64,000 bases of DNA. Source: Paenibacillus sp. XY044 (GTDB taxonomy: Bacteria; Bacillota; Bacilli; Paenibacillales; Paenibacillaceae). Of the stretch, positions 15,221-23,578 are shown in pieces; positions within the stretch are counted from its first letter, which is position 1, and the number at the start of each line of letters is the position of its first letter. The stretch lies in the NCBI RefSeq assembly GCF_002257645.1, contig NZ_NQMO01000012.1:1-64000 (forward strand). The letters run 5' to 3'. The notes under the pieces are model-generated. The model did not search any database, was not told where the DNA came from, and was given only the letters and a program-made list of their open reading frames with translations. The translations under genes were made by a program, and so were the position numbers.

Positions 15221-16105
15221 GTGCTGATCCAGGACAAGAAACAAGTCGGCGGGAAGCTGCGGTACCGGATCCGGGACCACGCGTCCCTCCGGTTTCTGAA
15301 ACGGCTTCTAGGCTTCGTGGCCAAGCTCGCCGTGCTGATCGTGTTTATTTTCCCGTTCTTGTGGATGATATCCACTTCGCTGCAGACCTTTGAGGAGACG
15401 CTGGCCTTTCCGCCGACGTGGATTCCCGCCGCGCCGCAGTGGCATAACTTTGCCGAGGCCATGAGGTCGGCTCCCTTCGTGACCTACGCGAAAAACTCGG
15501 TCATCATCACCGTCTCCGTCATCGTGCTGCAAATGATCGTGATGATCCCGGCGGCGTACGCATTTGCCAAATACCGCTTCTGGGGCCGGAACCTGCTGTT
15601 CGGCATCGTGCTGCTCGCCTTCATGATTCCCGGGCAGGTGACGTTCATCCCCGTCTACCTGATGATGGCGGACTGGGGCATCAACAATACCCTTCTGCCC
15701 CAGATCATTCCGTTCATGGCCAATGCCTTCGGGATTTTCCTGCTTCGGCAGTATTTTATGCAAATCCCGCAGGAGATCATCGAGTCCGCCCGGCTGGACA
15801 ATGCCAGCGAGTTCAAAATCATGCAGAAGATCATGATCCCCATGGCCGTTCCCGCCTTGGCCACCGTCGCCTTGTTCAGCTTCGTGAGCCATTGGAACGA
15901 CTATTTCTGGCCGCTCGTCGTCACCGACTCGACCGCGGTCCGGCCGCTGACGATCGGGATCGCCATGCTCCGGGAATCCGAGGGCGTGTCCAACTGGCAT
16001 ATCATCATGGCGGGCAACGTCGTGCTCGTCCTGCCGATCCTGATCGTGTATTTGTTTGCTTCCAAGCAGATCGTCAAGGCTTTTGTATACTCCGGTATTA
16101 AATAA
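15221..16105 (+). CDS. UgpE-type ABC transporter permease
   Basis: 294-residue second permease. The N-terminal tail is basic, then comes LIVFIFPFLWMISTSLQTFE, the usual CUT1 MalG/UgpE opening. The EAA-like loop is ESARLDNASEFKIMQKIMIP, and the protein ends VKAFVYSGIK, as this family does. The GTG start follows GAGGGGGTG by 8 nt. It is co-transcribed with the ATPase, the UgpA-like permease and the binding protein 44 nt downstream. Confidence 0.92.
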   Translation: MLIQDKKQVGGKLRYRIRDHASLRFLKRLLGFVAKLAVLIVFIFPFLWMISTSLQTFEETLAFPPTWIPAAPQWHNFAEAMRSAPFVTYAKNSVIITVSVIVLQMIVMIPAAYAFAKYRFWGRNLLFGIVLLAFMIPGQVTFIPVYLMMADWGINNTLLPQIIPFMANAFGIFLLRQYFMQIPQEIIESARLDNASEFKIMQKIMIPMAVPALATVALFSFVSHWNDYFWPLVVTDSTAVRPLTIGIAMLRESEGVSNWHIIMAGNVVLVLPILIVYLFASKQIVKAFVYSGIK

Positions 16106-16149
16106 GCTGTCGCAAAACATATAAATCACCTGAAAATGGAGGAGTTTCT

Positions 16150-17484
16150 GTGAAGAACAAGTTTCCATTCATCGCGCTGACACTGGCGCTGATCATGACT
16201 TTGCTGGCAGGATGCGGCGGAGGCGGAGGCGGATCCGAAGGCGAAACGGCAGGCACGGACAGTAAGGCCGCTTCGGGAGAGGCATCAGGCACGTCCGGTA
16301 AATCCGGCTCCGGCAAGGAGACCATCCAATTCTGGCATTCGATCGGTGGCAAGAACGGGGAGTTTCTGGACGCGATGATCCAGCGGTTTAACAGCTCCCA
16401 GGACAAAGTCGAAGTCGTCGGCACGTTCCAGGGCAGCTACCAGGAGACGGTCACCAAGCTGCAGCAGGCCGTTGCGGCCAAAACCGCGCCGGACGTAACG
16501 ATGCTCGAGCGTTCCAACGTACAGCTGTTCGCGGACGCGGAAGTTCTGGAGGACCTGGCCCCCTACATGGAAAAGTCCGGTCTCAGCAAAGACGATTTTG
16601 AGGAGGGACTGATGGGGCATTCCTATTTTAACGATAAGCTGGTCTCCCTTCCGTTCAACCGCTCCACGCCGGTGATGCATATCAACAAGTCGATGCTGGA
16701 CGAGAAAGGCCTGTCCATCCCGACGACCTGGGACGAATTGAAAAAAACGGCCGAAGCGCTGGTTGTCAAGGAAAACGGCGAGGTAAAGCGCTACGGGCTG
16801 ACGATGCCGTACGATACCTGGTATCCGATCGCCATGATTACGCAGGCCGGAGGCAAGTTTTTCAACGATGAAGGTACGTCCGTCGGCTATACGACCGAAG
16901 CGTCCAAAACCTTCAAGTATCTGAAGGAGCTGCAAAATGCTGGCGCCCTCTACTATCCGCCAAGCCAGGACTCCGGCAACATTACGAACCAGATGTTTAC
17001 CAGCGGCAAGGTGGGGATTCTTTTCCAATCGACCGGTTCGATCTCCGGCCTGACCCAAGGTGCGAAGTTCGATTACGTGACGGCATTTCTTCCGCAGGAT
17101 CAGCAGTACGCTACTCCTACTGGGGGCGGCAACGTGGCCATGATGGCAGCTTCCAAGCATAAGGATGCGGCGTGGGAGTTCATGCACTGGCTGATGACCA
17201 GTCCGGAAGGCGCCCAGCAGTTCGTCATCGATACGGGTTATCTGCCGTTCACGAAGCAAATGGTCGAATCGGACGCCGTCAAGCAGTTGTGGGAGAAAGA
17301 GCCGAACCGTAAGGTGGCTTTCGAGCAGCTCCAATACGCCGTCGATACGAACAAGAGCGTCCAGTGGCCGCAGGTCGAGCAGGAGTTTAACAAGGCGATC
17401 CAGGCGATCATGTACGATAACAAGGACGTCGATGCCACGCTGAACAGCTACAAGGAAGAAGTGGACCGGATCTTGAAAAATTAA
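16150..17484 (+). CDS. UgpB-like extracellular solute-binding lipoprotein
   Basis: 444-residue lipoprotein. The signal peptide ends in LLAGC (cysteine near 22), followed by a Gly/Ser/Lys-rich flexible linker to about residue 53. The mature domain is family 1 solute-binding: TIQFWHSIGGKNGEFLDAMI, TPTGGGNVAMMAASKHKDAA and WEFMHWLMTSPEGAQQF, all typical of glycerol-phosphate and oligosaccharide binders. GTG 16150 follows TGGAGGAG. The phosphodiesterase gene follows after 40 nt. Ligand assignment to glycerol-3-phosphate or glycerophosphodiesters rests on context. Confidence 0.9.
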   Translation: MKNKFPFIALTLALIMTLLAGCGGGGGGSEGETAGTDSKAASGEASGTSGKSGSGKETIQFWHSIGGKNGEFLDAMIQRFNSSQDKVEVVGTFQGSYQETVTKLQQAVAAKTAPDVTMLERSNVQLFADAEVLEDLAPYMEKSGLSKDDFEEGLMGHSYFNDKLVSLPFNRSTPVMHINKSMLDEKGLSIPTTWDELKKTAEALVVKENGEVKRYGLTMPYDTWYPIAMITQAGGKFFNDEGTSVGYTTEASKTFKYLKELQNAGALYYPPSQDSGNITNQMFTSGKVGILFQSTGSISGLTQGAKFDYVTAFLPQDQQYATPTGGGNVAMMAASKHKDAAWEFMHWLMTSPEGAQQFVIDTGYLPFTKQMVESDAVKQLWEKEPNRKVAFEQLQYAVDTNKSVQWPQVEQEFNKAIQAIMYDNKDVDATLNSYKEEVDRILKN

Positions 17485-17524
17485 CGTGATCCCATTCCGC
17501 CAATACAAGGAGGTACACTGCCTT

Positions 17525-18313
17525 ATGCTAGAGCATTTACAGCAGCTGCAGTCCATCGTGGTATCCGGACACCGCGGCTGGAAGTCCGCTTATCCGGAAA
17601 ATACGCTTTTGTCGTTTCAACAAGCGCTGGAACTCGGCGTCGAGATGCTGGAGCTGGACCTGCGCATGACCCGCGACGACGTCGTGGTGGTCATCCATGA
17701 CGCCACCGTCGACCGGACGACGGACGGGTCAGGTCCGGTCGGCGATTATACGCTGGAGGAGCTGAAGCGGCTAGATGCCGGCGGCTGGTTCGGCAAGGTG
17801 TTCGAGGGACTCAAAGTTCCGACCTTCGAGGAATTCTGCGAGCTGATCGCCCCCTATCCGGACGTCCTGCTGAACGTGGAGATCAAACCGGACGAACGGG
17901 CTCTGGAGACTGCGGACGCCGCCATCGTCCAGCTGGCATCCCGCGGGGAACTTCACCGGTGCGTGTTTACCAGCTTTGACGCCACGGTTCTAGCGCACAT
18001 CCACGACAAGCATGGCCTCAAGACGCAGGGCTTTCCCGGTGAGCAGATGCACAACTATGTGCCGGGACCCGAGGGGACGATTTCGAAAATGTGGGCGGTG
18101 GGTCTCAGCATGAAGCTGCTGACGCCGGCCCGGGTGAAAGAATACGAGGATCTGGGCATCCTGCCGTGGTGCTACTGCCCGGACGACGATCAGCAGGTCT
18201 ACTACGCGCTCGGCTGCGGTTCCCTGCTTATGACGGTCAACAACCCGCTACCGGCCATGAAGATTCGGGAACAGATGGATCTTACAACCGGGAGTTTCAA
18301 GACGCAGCCGTGA
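17525..18313 (+). CDS. Glycerophosphodiester phosphodiesterase (UgpQ/GlpQ family), cytoplasmic
   Basis: Hydrolyses glycerophosphodiesters to glycerol 3-phosphate and an alcohol. 262 residues with the GDPD TIM-barrel motifs: catalytic SGHRGWKSAYPENT, metal-binding ELDLRMT, second catalytic His in VVVIHDATVDRTTDGSG, and NVEIKPD. No signal peptide is present, so it acts on imported substrate, like UgpQ. ATG 17525 follows AAGGAGGT. It is placed directly after the binding-protein gene in the same operon, so transported diesters would be cleaved on entry. Confidence 0.93.
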   Translation: MLEHLQQLQSIVVSGHRGWKSAYPENTLLSFQQALELGVEMLELDLRMTRDDVVVVIHDATVDRTTDGSGPVGDYTLEELKRLDAGGWFGKVFEGLKVPTFEEFCELIAPYPDVLLNVEIKPDERALETADAAIVQLASRGELHRCVFTSFDATVLAHIHDKHGLKTQGFPGEQMHNYVPGPEGTISKMWAVGLSMKLLTPARVKEYEDLGILPWCYCPDDDQQVYYALGCGSLLMTVNNPLPAMKIREQMDLTTGSFKTQP

Positions 18314-18350
18314 ATGTCCTGTTCCATCCCATACCTAGATTGGAGGAATA

Positions 18351-19430
18351 ATGTCCATGGATCATTCGAAATTTAACGGACGTTGGGCCGTACGGGGATT
18401 GGCCCGCCGCACGCTCATGAAATTGACTGCAGGCTTTCTGATCGCCGCCCTCCTGCCTCTCTCCGCTACCGGGGCTCATGCACAGCCGTCGCCGCTGAAG
18501 TCCAAAATGTTCGACCTGTCGCAGGAGGCGAAGGAAGTGATCCGCGAGAAGCCGCTGCACAACGGGACCGTGCTTCAGTCCTTTGCCATCGATAATGCGA
18601 ATGGGCGCATCTACACCGTTCAGCTCATGGCCGGCGGACAGCAGCTCCCCGGCGAACCCGCGCCGGTCAGCGGAGCCGCCCGTTCCAGCAGCGGCGATCT
18701 TGCTTTGACCCAGCTGGATATGAACGGAAACGAGCTGGGGCACATGTTCCTGAAGGGATTTGGCCACGGCGTGCAGATGGGCGTGGAGGCGGATGGATCG
18801 CAGGCCTACTTATGGACGGAGACCGATTCGGTGGAAGAGTCGGGCAGCGGCTGGGGAACGCAGCTGACCCGGTTCCCCTTCCAGGATGGCGCCATCCTGA
18901 CGCCGGACTCGCCGGAGCTGGAGAAATACCGGCTGATCCCCGGCGCCGACCGGACGACGGTCCATATCGATCAGGCGAACGGGCTGCTGACGATGCGTTA
19001 CCGTCTGAACGGCGCCTTCCATTTTGGCGTCTATGAACTTACGAAAGTTAAGCAGCACATCTACGAGCCGGTGGCGGATGTCCTCCAGCCTTCTCTGGGC
19101 ACGTTCCAGGGCTTCGCCTCCTACGGCGGCTACCTGTATCTCCTGGAAGGAAGTGCCTACGGTTCGGCCGGCTCGGTCGAAGGCACAGGCAACACGTACA
19201 TCACCATCGTGAAGCTGAGCACCGGGGAAGTCGTGGACCGGCAGCTGATTCTTACCGCGCCGGAGCTGACCTACCGGGAGCCTGAGGGGATGTCGATCCG
19301 GATTCCGGACATCCGGCATCCGCAGAAAGCCGAGCTGTGCTTCGGCTTTGCGTCCAGCTTTACGCCCAACCGGCTCGCCAGCATCTACGCCTTTGACCGG
19401 CTCCTGCCGGAGCAGGCGCTGCAGGAGTGA
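18351..19430 (+). CDS. Secreted TagC/phage-P68-RBP-like beta-propeller protein (tentative)
   Basis: About 359 residues. The N-terminal signal peptide has an Arg-Arg pair (ARRTLMKLTAGFLIAALL) and an Ala-rich cleavage site near GAHAQ. The pair is suggestive of Tat export but is not a perfect motif. The mature part has repeating strand patterns such as LQSFAIDNANGRIYTVQLMA, FGHGVQMGVEADGSQAYLW and FQGFASYGGYLYLLEG. These remind me of the beta-propeller shared by B. subtilis TagC and the teichoic-acid-binding receptor protein of staphylophage P68. The start is ATG 18351 or 18357, both near GGAGG. It is the last gene of the operon, and a terminator follows. A role in capturing teichoic acid at the surface is inference. 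Confidence 0.65.
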   Translation: MSMDHSKFNGRWAVRGLARRTLMKLTAGFLIAALLPLSATGAHAQPSPLKSKMFDLSQEAKEVIREKPLHNGTVLQSFAIDNANGRIYTVQLMAGGQQLPGEPAPVSGAARSSSGDLALTQLDMNGNELGHMFLKGFGHGVQMGVEADGSQAYLWTETDSVEESGSGWGTQLTRFPFQDGAILTPDSPELEKYRLIPGADRTTVHIDQANGLLTMRYRLNGAFHFGVYELTKVKQHIYEPVADVLQPSLGTFQGFASYGGYLYLLEGSAYGSAGSVEGTGNTYITIVKLSTGEVVDRQLILTAPELTYREPEGMSIRIPDIRHPQKAELCFGFASSFTPNRLASIYAFDRLLPEQALQE

Positions 19431-19442
19431 AGTTAAAATGAG

Positions 19443-19472
19443 AAAGGCGGCCGTGAGTATGGCCGCCTTTTT
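19443..19472 (+). terminator. Intrinsic terminator of the Ugp/TarJ-like operon
   Basis: AAAGGCGGCC and GGCCGCCTTT form a stem with an 8-nt loop, followed by TTTTTC. It lies about 13 nt after the stop at 19430. Confidence 0.92.
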
Positions 19473-19595
19473 CTATGAAGCTTATACTCTGGGTTTAAAC
19501 GAAAAGTAGACGCTGTATCCTCCGTGATCTTAAGGCTTAACCGTGTAGCGATCCTCTTTTTGTGGTATACTTGAAATAGATCAAGCGTAAACTAA

Positions 19596-19628
19596 AAAAG
19601 CCACGATGCTGGTAACATCGTGACTTTT
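19596..19628. terminator. Stem-loop within the candidate antisense RNA
   Basis: Thirteen-base arms pair with one mismatch around a 7-nt loop, with A-tract and T-tract flanks. It could be an early terminator or a stabilising 5' hairpin of the antisense RNA. Confidence 0.6.
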
Positions 19629-19675
19629 GACAAAGGCCGGCGGGCGACCACGGCGAGATTTCAGTACAAGAACCG

Positions 19676-19722
19676 AAAAACCACCGGATTGCTAGGCTCC
19701 CAACCTAATCCCGGTGGTTTTT
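19676..19722. terminator. Bidirectional terminator shared by toxin mRNA and antisense RNA
   Basis: AAAAACCACCGG (19676-19687) and CCGGTGGTTTTT (19711-19722) pair perfectly, and an inner TAGG/CCTA stem extends the loop. T tracts on both strands allow termination from both sides. The last codons of the small peptide lie inside it. Confidence 0.88.
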
Positions 19723-19836
19723 CTTGTTATGCCGCGCTTGCTTCCAGGCACTGGCCAAAGTCTTCAGGCCAGTAATAATACCGACCAGCTTCAGCAGTCC
19801 GTCCAAAAGCTTTAAGGCCAATTCAAGAATGAACAC
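19705..19836 (-). CDS. Candidate type I toxin: 43-residue hydrophobic/basic peptide
   Basis: GTG 19836 to TAG 19705 encodes 43 residues. A hydrophobic N-terminal two thirds (FILELALKLLDGLLKLVGII) is followed by a basic, polar tail (KQARHNKKN HRD). This is the composition expected of a small membrane-acting toxin. The ribosome-binding site AAAGGGGGGG lies 5 nt upstream and can be partly masked by a hairpin pairing CGGCG with CGCCG across the start codon, with an inner CCC-GAAA-GGG. An extended -10 promoter lies upstream and a bidirectional terminator overlaps its end. No named family is recognised; toxicity is inference. Confidence 0.6.
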   Translation of the reverse strand: MFILELALKLLDGLLKLVGIITGLKTLASAWKQARHNKKNHRD

Positions 19837-19897
19837 GGCGTCCCCCCCTTTCGGGTTCGCTTCGCCGCATCCTCCCACCGGTTACTTTGTCCTTTTG

Positions 19898-19925
19898 ATT
19901 ATACCACAATATACCATTTTTTCAT
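19898..19925 (-). promoter_or_regulatory. Promoter of the candidate toxin gene
   Basis: Minus strand ATGAAA (19920-19925), 16-nt spacer, TATAAT (19898-19903) with an upstream TGG, forming an extended -10. The block TTGTGGTATA is shared with the convergent antisense promoter at 19561-19571. Confidence 0.7.
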
Positions 19926-20100
19926 TTTACTAATTCTCTCACTCATCTGAAAGTTGTATCCTCTCAATCCATAGTCAGAATGCAGTGATATCCCGGCGAT
20001 TTGTGCCGCTTACTGATCACGACCAGCCCTTTTGTTGATGGCGTTTCGAAGGGTAAAAACTATAATGTACACATAAGCTCCAAAAAAGGAGGCAGCGATC
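19926..20100 (+). promoter_or_regulatory. Upstream region of the monooxygenase gene
   Basis: A TATAAT hexamer at 20061-20066 is the best -10 candidate. TTGATG at 20035-20040 would give a long 20-nt spacer, so the promoter may need an activator. AAAAAAGGAGG precedes the start codon. Nothing else is evident in this stretch. Confidence 0.4.
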
Positions 20101-21618
20101 ATGACACCTCAAGTATTGATTGTCGGCGCCGGTCCGACCGGCCTCGTTTTGGCCCTGGCCCTGGAGAAACAGGGAATCCCCTTTCGGATCATCGATCAAC
20201 AAGCCGGACCCGGAGCAGCCTCAAGAGCGATGGTGGTTCATGCCAGAACCCTGGAGTTCTACCGGCAGTTCGGCATTGCGGATCTATTTGTGCAGCGCGG
20301 CATCCCGATGCATACCGCCCATATTATGAAGAATGGAAAGCTGAAAGGAAAAATCAACTTTGGTGATTTGGGGGAGAAAATTAGTCCTTATCCCTATGTG
20401 CTCAGCCTGCCCCAAGACGAGCATGAAGCACTCCTCATCGAGAAGCTTCGCTCCAAAGGAATCCAAGTGGAATGGAATACCGAGCTTGTTTCCCTCCAGG
20501 AAGGGGCTGAGGTGGTGCACGCCCTCACGACCCGGCAGGGGACCACGCAGGAGCAGTCGTATGCCTATGTGTGCGGATGCGATGGCGCGCATAGTACGGT
20601 CCGCAAGGAGATGGGACTGGAGTTTCCCGGAGGAACGTATGAGCAGATGTTTTTCGTGGCCGATGTGGGAAGCATAGAGCCCGTGTCGCACGTGGCAATG
20701 AACTTTTTTGAAGAAGGATTCTGTCTGGTCTTCCCGATCTGCACAAGCGGACAGGTCCGGCTCATCGGGCTGATTCCGCCCAAGATCCTGAAACAGGGAG
20801 TTCCCGCGGATCTGGAGCCTCTGATTCCTTATGTAGAAACAAATACGGGAGTGCGTATCAGCCAGGTGAACTGGTATTCGACTTATAAAAGCCACCACCG
20901 GGTAAGCGAGCATTTCCGCAAGGGACGGGTCTTTATCGCCGGGGACGCGGCCCATGTGCACAGCCCGGTCGGAGGACAAGGCATGAATACCGGCATTGGA
21001 GATGCTATGAATCTGGGCTGGAAGCTTGCCGCGGTACTTCGGGACAAAGCGGACACCGGCATTCTCGATTCCTACGAGTCGGAACGGATTGCATTTGCCC
21101 GATCACTCGTCGCAACGACCGATCGGCTGTTCCAATCGATTGTGGGTGGCGGCATACTGACATCCCTGGTCACGGAAACGGTTATTCCCTATATCGTTCC
21201 TCTACTGCTCGACGTCCCTAAGTTACGAAAAATGGCCTTTCAACGGCTGTCGCAAACGCAAATCCGTTACCGGGACAGCATACTGAGCAGCGGTGCTTCC
21301 GGTTCCATTCACGGCGGCGACCGCCTGCCCTGGATTCAGACCGCTCGCGGGGACAACTTCGCTCCGCTGCAATCCGTCGATTGGCAGCTTCATGTGTATG
21401 GCCAGGCATCGCAAAGTTTGCGCCGGCTAAGCGAAACGACAGGCATTCCCTTGCATGAAATGGGCTGGACGCCCTCCATGAAAGAAGCCGGCATGCATCC
21501 CGATTCGGCATTTCTGGTCAGACCGGATGGGTACATCGCATTGGCTGATCCGCATCAAGATCCCGGTAGTATTCAGGCATATCTTGAACAATTTCATATC
21601 ACCCCGTTTACAAGCTAA
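20101..21618 (+). CDS. FAD-dependent aromatic monooxygenase (PheA/TfdB class)
   Basis: 505-residue single-component flavoprotein hydroxylase. It has an N-terminal Rossmann GAGPTGLVLALALEKQG, conserved ARTLEFYRQFGI, the DG fingerprint GCDGAHSTVRKEMG, and the second FAD motif FIAGDAAHVHSPVGGQGMN then TGIGDAMNLGWKLA. The thioredoxin-like C-terminal domain is shortened. The family hydroxylates phenols, polyketides or rifamycins using NAD(P)H and oxygen; the substrate is not predictable here. It has its own good ribosome-binding site and appears monocistronic, with a bidirectional terminator after it. It separates the teichoic-type locus from the sugar clusters. Confidence 0.9.
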   Translation: MTPQVLIVGAGPTGLVLALALEKQGIPFRIIDQQAGPGAASRAMVVHARTLEFYRQFGIADLFVQRGIPMHTAHIMKNGKLKGKINFGDLGEKISPYPYVLSLPQDEHEALLIEKLRSKGIQVEWNTELVSLQEGAEVVHALTTRQGTTQEQSYAYVCGCDGAHSTVRKEMGLEFPGGTYEQMFFVADVGSIEPVSHVAMNFFEEGFCLVFPICTSGQVRLIGLIPPKILKQGVPADLEPLIPYVETNTGVRISQVNWYSTYKSHHRVSEHFRKGRVFIAGDAAHVHSPVGGQGMNTGIGDAMNLGWKLAAVLRDKADTGILDSYESERIAFARSLVATTDRLFQSIVGGGILTSLVTETVIPYIVPLLLDVPKLRKMAFQRLSQTQIRYRDSILSSGASGSIHGGDRLPWIQTARGDNFAPLQSVDWQLHVYGQASQSLRRLSETTGIPLHEMGWTPSMKEAGMHPDSAFLVRPDGYIALADPHQDPGSIQAYLEQFHITPFTS

Positions 21619-21646
21619 AAGAGCTGACGCAGGCGTCCGCTCTTTT
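21617..21646. terminator. Bidirectional terminator between convergent genes
   Basis: AAAAGAGC and GCTCTTTT, with inner GACG/CGTC pairing, separate the monooxygenase stop from the permease stop read on the other strand. Confidence 0.8.
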
Positions 21647-21682
21647 AACTGTGGCGGATGAATCAGCATGCAACCCGTCCCA

Positions 21683-22564
21683 TCACTCCTTAATGGAACC
21701 GAGCATGACGCCTTTTACAAAATACCGCTGGAGGAATGGATACAAGAGCATGATCGGTACGGTGGCCACGATGATGGTTGCGTATTTGATCGTTTCCTGA
21801 ACGAGGCCTTTATCCACGTCGGCCACCGTCGACATCATCGAGTCGGTGCTGTTCGTGATCAATATTTCTTGCAGCACAAGCTGAAGCGGATACAAATTCC
21901 GGTCCCGCAAATAAATCAGGGCGTCCATATACGAGTTCCAGTGGGCTACCCCGTAAAATAGCGTCATAACGGCCATCATGGGCAGCGAGACGGGAATGAA
22001 AATCCGGAACAGAATCCGGAAATCATTGGCCCCGTCGATGCGGGCCGATTCCTCCAGCGCAACCGGGATTTCGGCAAAAGCGGTCCGCATGACCAGCAAA
22101 TTCCATGTGCTGATCGCGGACGGCAGAATCATCGCCCACCTCGTATCCAGGAGACCAAGGTTTTTCATATTGAGATAGGTCGGAATCAGGCCTCCCGAGA
22201 AAAACATCGTAAATACGATGCCGAACATGATCGGTCCGACGAACCTGACACCCTTGCGCGATAACGCGTAGGCCGCAAAGCTCGTCAGCGTCAAATTCAA
22301 GGCCGTCCCGATAATAACGTACAAAATCGTGTTCACGTAACCGATCGATATCATCGGATTTTCGAATACCAGCTTATACGACTCGAGGCTGAAGCCGGTC
22401 GGAAAGAGCAGCAGACCCCGATGCTGGATCAAATCGGCCGGATTGCTGAGGGACGCGAACAAGACGTACAAAAACGGATATAACGTAACGATGACCAGAA
22501 TGCTCATGAGCAGCGCATTCGACATGTCAAACAGCCGCTCGCCTATAGGAATCCGATACTTCAA
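21683..22564 (-). CDS. LplC/YtcP-type carbohydrate ABC permease
   Basis: About 293 residues and six hydrophobic helices. It has the characteristic opening LLMSILVIVTLYPFLYVLFA SLSNP, the EAA loop ESARIDGANDFRILFRIFIP, and the terminal FLQRYFVKGVMLGSIKE that marks the YtcP/LplC group. The start is probably TTG 22564, about 9 nt after GGAGGTG; GTG 22576 lies inside that site. It is the third gene of a binding-protein/LplB/LplC operon transcribed leftward. No ATPase gene is nearby, so a shared MsmX-like ATPase is presumably used. Confidence 0.92.
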   Translation of the reverse strand: MKYRIPIGERLFDMSNALLMSILVIVTLYPFLYVLFASLSNPADLIQHRGLLLFPTGFSLESYKLVFENPMISIGYVNTILYVIIGTALNLTLTSFAAYALSRKGVRFVGPIMFGIVFTMFFSGGLIPTYLNMKNLGLLDTRWAMILPSAISTWNLLVMRTAFAEIPVALEESARIDGANDFRILFRIFIPVSLPMMAVMTLFYGVAHWNSYMDALIYLRDRNLYPLQLVLQEILITNSTDSMMSTVADVDKGLVQETIKYATIIVATVPIMLLYPFLQRYFVKGVMLGSIKE

Positions 22565-22592
22565 AGACTGCCGCACCTCCAGAACATGAACA

Positions 22593-23495
22593 TTACCATA
22601 AACTCGTGTTGTTTATTCTCCGGCTGACGGCATTGGCCGACACGAGCAGGATGAAGTTCAGAATATTGTTGAACAGGCCGATGGCCGCGGAGAATCCGTA
22701 GTCCATTTGGAGCAGGCCCCTGCGGTATACGAAGGTGGAAATGACGTCCGCCGTCTCATAGGTCGTGGAATTGTACAGCAGGAGAATTTTTTCCATGCTC
22801 CCTCCGGACATCAAAGAGCCAAATCGCAAAATCAGCATAATAATGATCGTTGGCATAATCCCCGGAATCGTAATGTGAAGAATCTGTTTGAAGCGGCCCG
22901 CCCCGTCGATTTTGGCCGCTTCGTACAAGCCTGGGTCGATCCCTGCTATCGCCGCCAAAAATATGATGGAGCCCCATCCAACTCCCTGCCAAATGCCAGA
23001 GGTGACGTAAATGCTCCGGAACCATTCCGGCATGATGAGGAAGGAAACGGACGGAATGCCAAACAGGCCGGTAAGCTGGTTGATGATGCCGTCCCCGGAT
23101 AAAAAGTCGATCATCATGCCGGAGATGACAACGATTGAAATAAAATGCGGCAAATACGTAATCGACTGAACGACATTTTTGAAGACGCGCACCCGGATTT
23201 CGTTCAGCAGCAGCGCCAGCAGGATCGGAGCCGGAAACCCGAAAATCAGCTCATACACGCTGATCAGCACCGTATTGCGCAGCAGCCTCCAGAAATAATA
23301 GCTTTCATAGAATGCCTTAAAATGATCAAAACCGATCCAGCTGCTGCCCCATATTCCTTTGGCGGGCGTAAAATCTTTAAAGGCAATCTGCAGGCCGTAC
23401 ATCGGCAGGTACATAAACACGACATAATAGACAACAACCGGAACCAGCATCAAATAAATGTATTTATGGCGGGACCAGCCCCGCGGCATTTTCAA
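22593..23495 (-). CDS. LplB-type carbohydrate ABC permease
   Basis: 300 residues. A short basic N-terminus precedes YLMLVPVVVYYVVFMYLPMY and the family block GLQIAFKDFTPAKGIWGS. The EAA loop is EAAKIDGAGRFKQILHITIP. The TTG at 23495 has AAAGGAGG 8 nt upstream. It forms the membrane channel with the downstream YtcP-type permease. It closely parallels the truncated permease at 1-824, so the two importers are of the same class. Confidence 0.92.
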   Translation of the reverse strand: MKMPRGWSRHKYIYLMLVPVVVYYVVFMYLPMYGLQIAFKDFTPAKGIWGSSWIGFDHFKAFYESYYFWRLLRNTVLISVYELIFGFPAPILLALLLNEIRVRVFKNVVQSITYLPHFISIVVISGMMIDFLSGDGIINQLTGLFGIPSVSFLIMPEWFRSIYVTSGIWQGVGWGSIIFLAAIAGIDPGLYEAAKIDGAGRFKQILHITIPGIMPTIIIMLILRFGSLMSGGSMEKILLLYNSTTYETADVISTFVYRRGLLQMDYGFSAAIGLFNNILNFILLVSANAVSRRINNTSLW

Positions 23496-23578
23496 TTTCT
23501 ATCCCTCCTTTGGCCATCGGCGGACTTACCGGACATCACCGGGTTGGCGTTCTGCCGTTAAGCCCGCCCCAAAGCCAT

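Larger units (their letters stand above)
19561..19722 (+). ncRNA. Candidate antisense RNA (antitoxin) of a type I module
   Basis: An extended -10, TGG-TATACT (19566-19571), with only a weak -35, would start an RNA near 19578 running rightward. It contains a stable stem-loop at 19596-19628 (AAAAG-CACGATG / CATCGTG-CTTTT) and would end at the bidirectional hairpin 19676-19722. The predicted ~145-nt RNA is complementary to the 3' end of the convergent small-peptide gene over about 47 nt. This matches the 3'-overlap layout of txpA/RatA-type modules. Expression is not shown by sequence alone. Confidence 0.55.

Noticed and set aside
19596..19628. Stem-loop as a second terminator of the teichoic-type operon
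   Set aside because: A stronger terminator already lies at 19443-19472, and a TATACT promoter lies between them, so the hairpin fits better within the antisense RNA.
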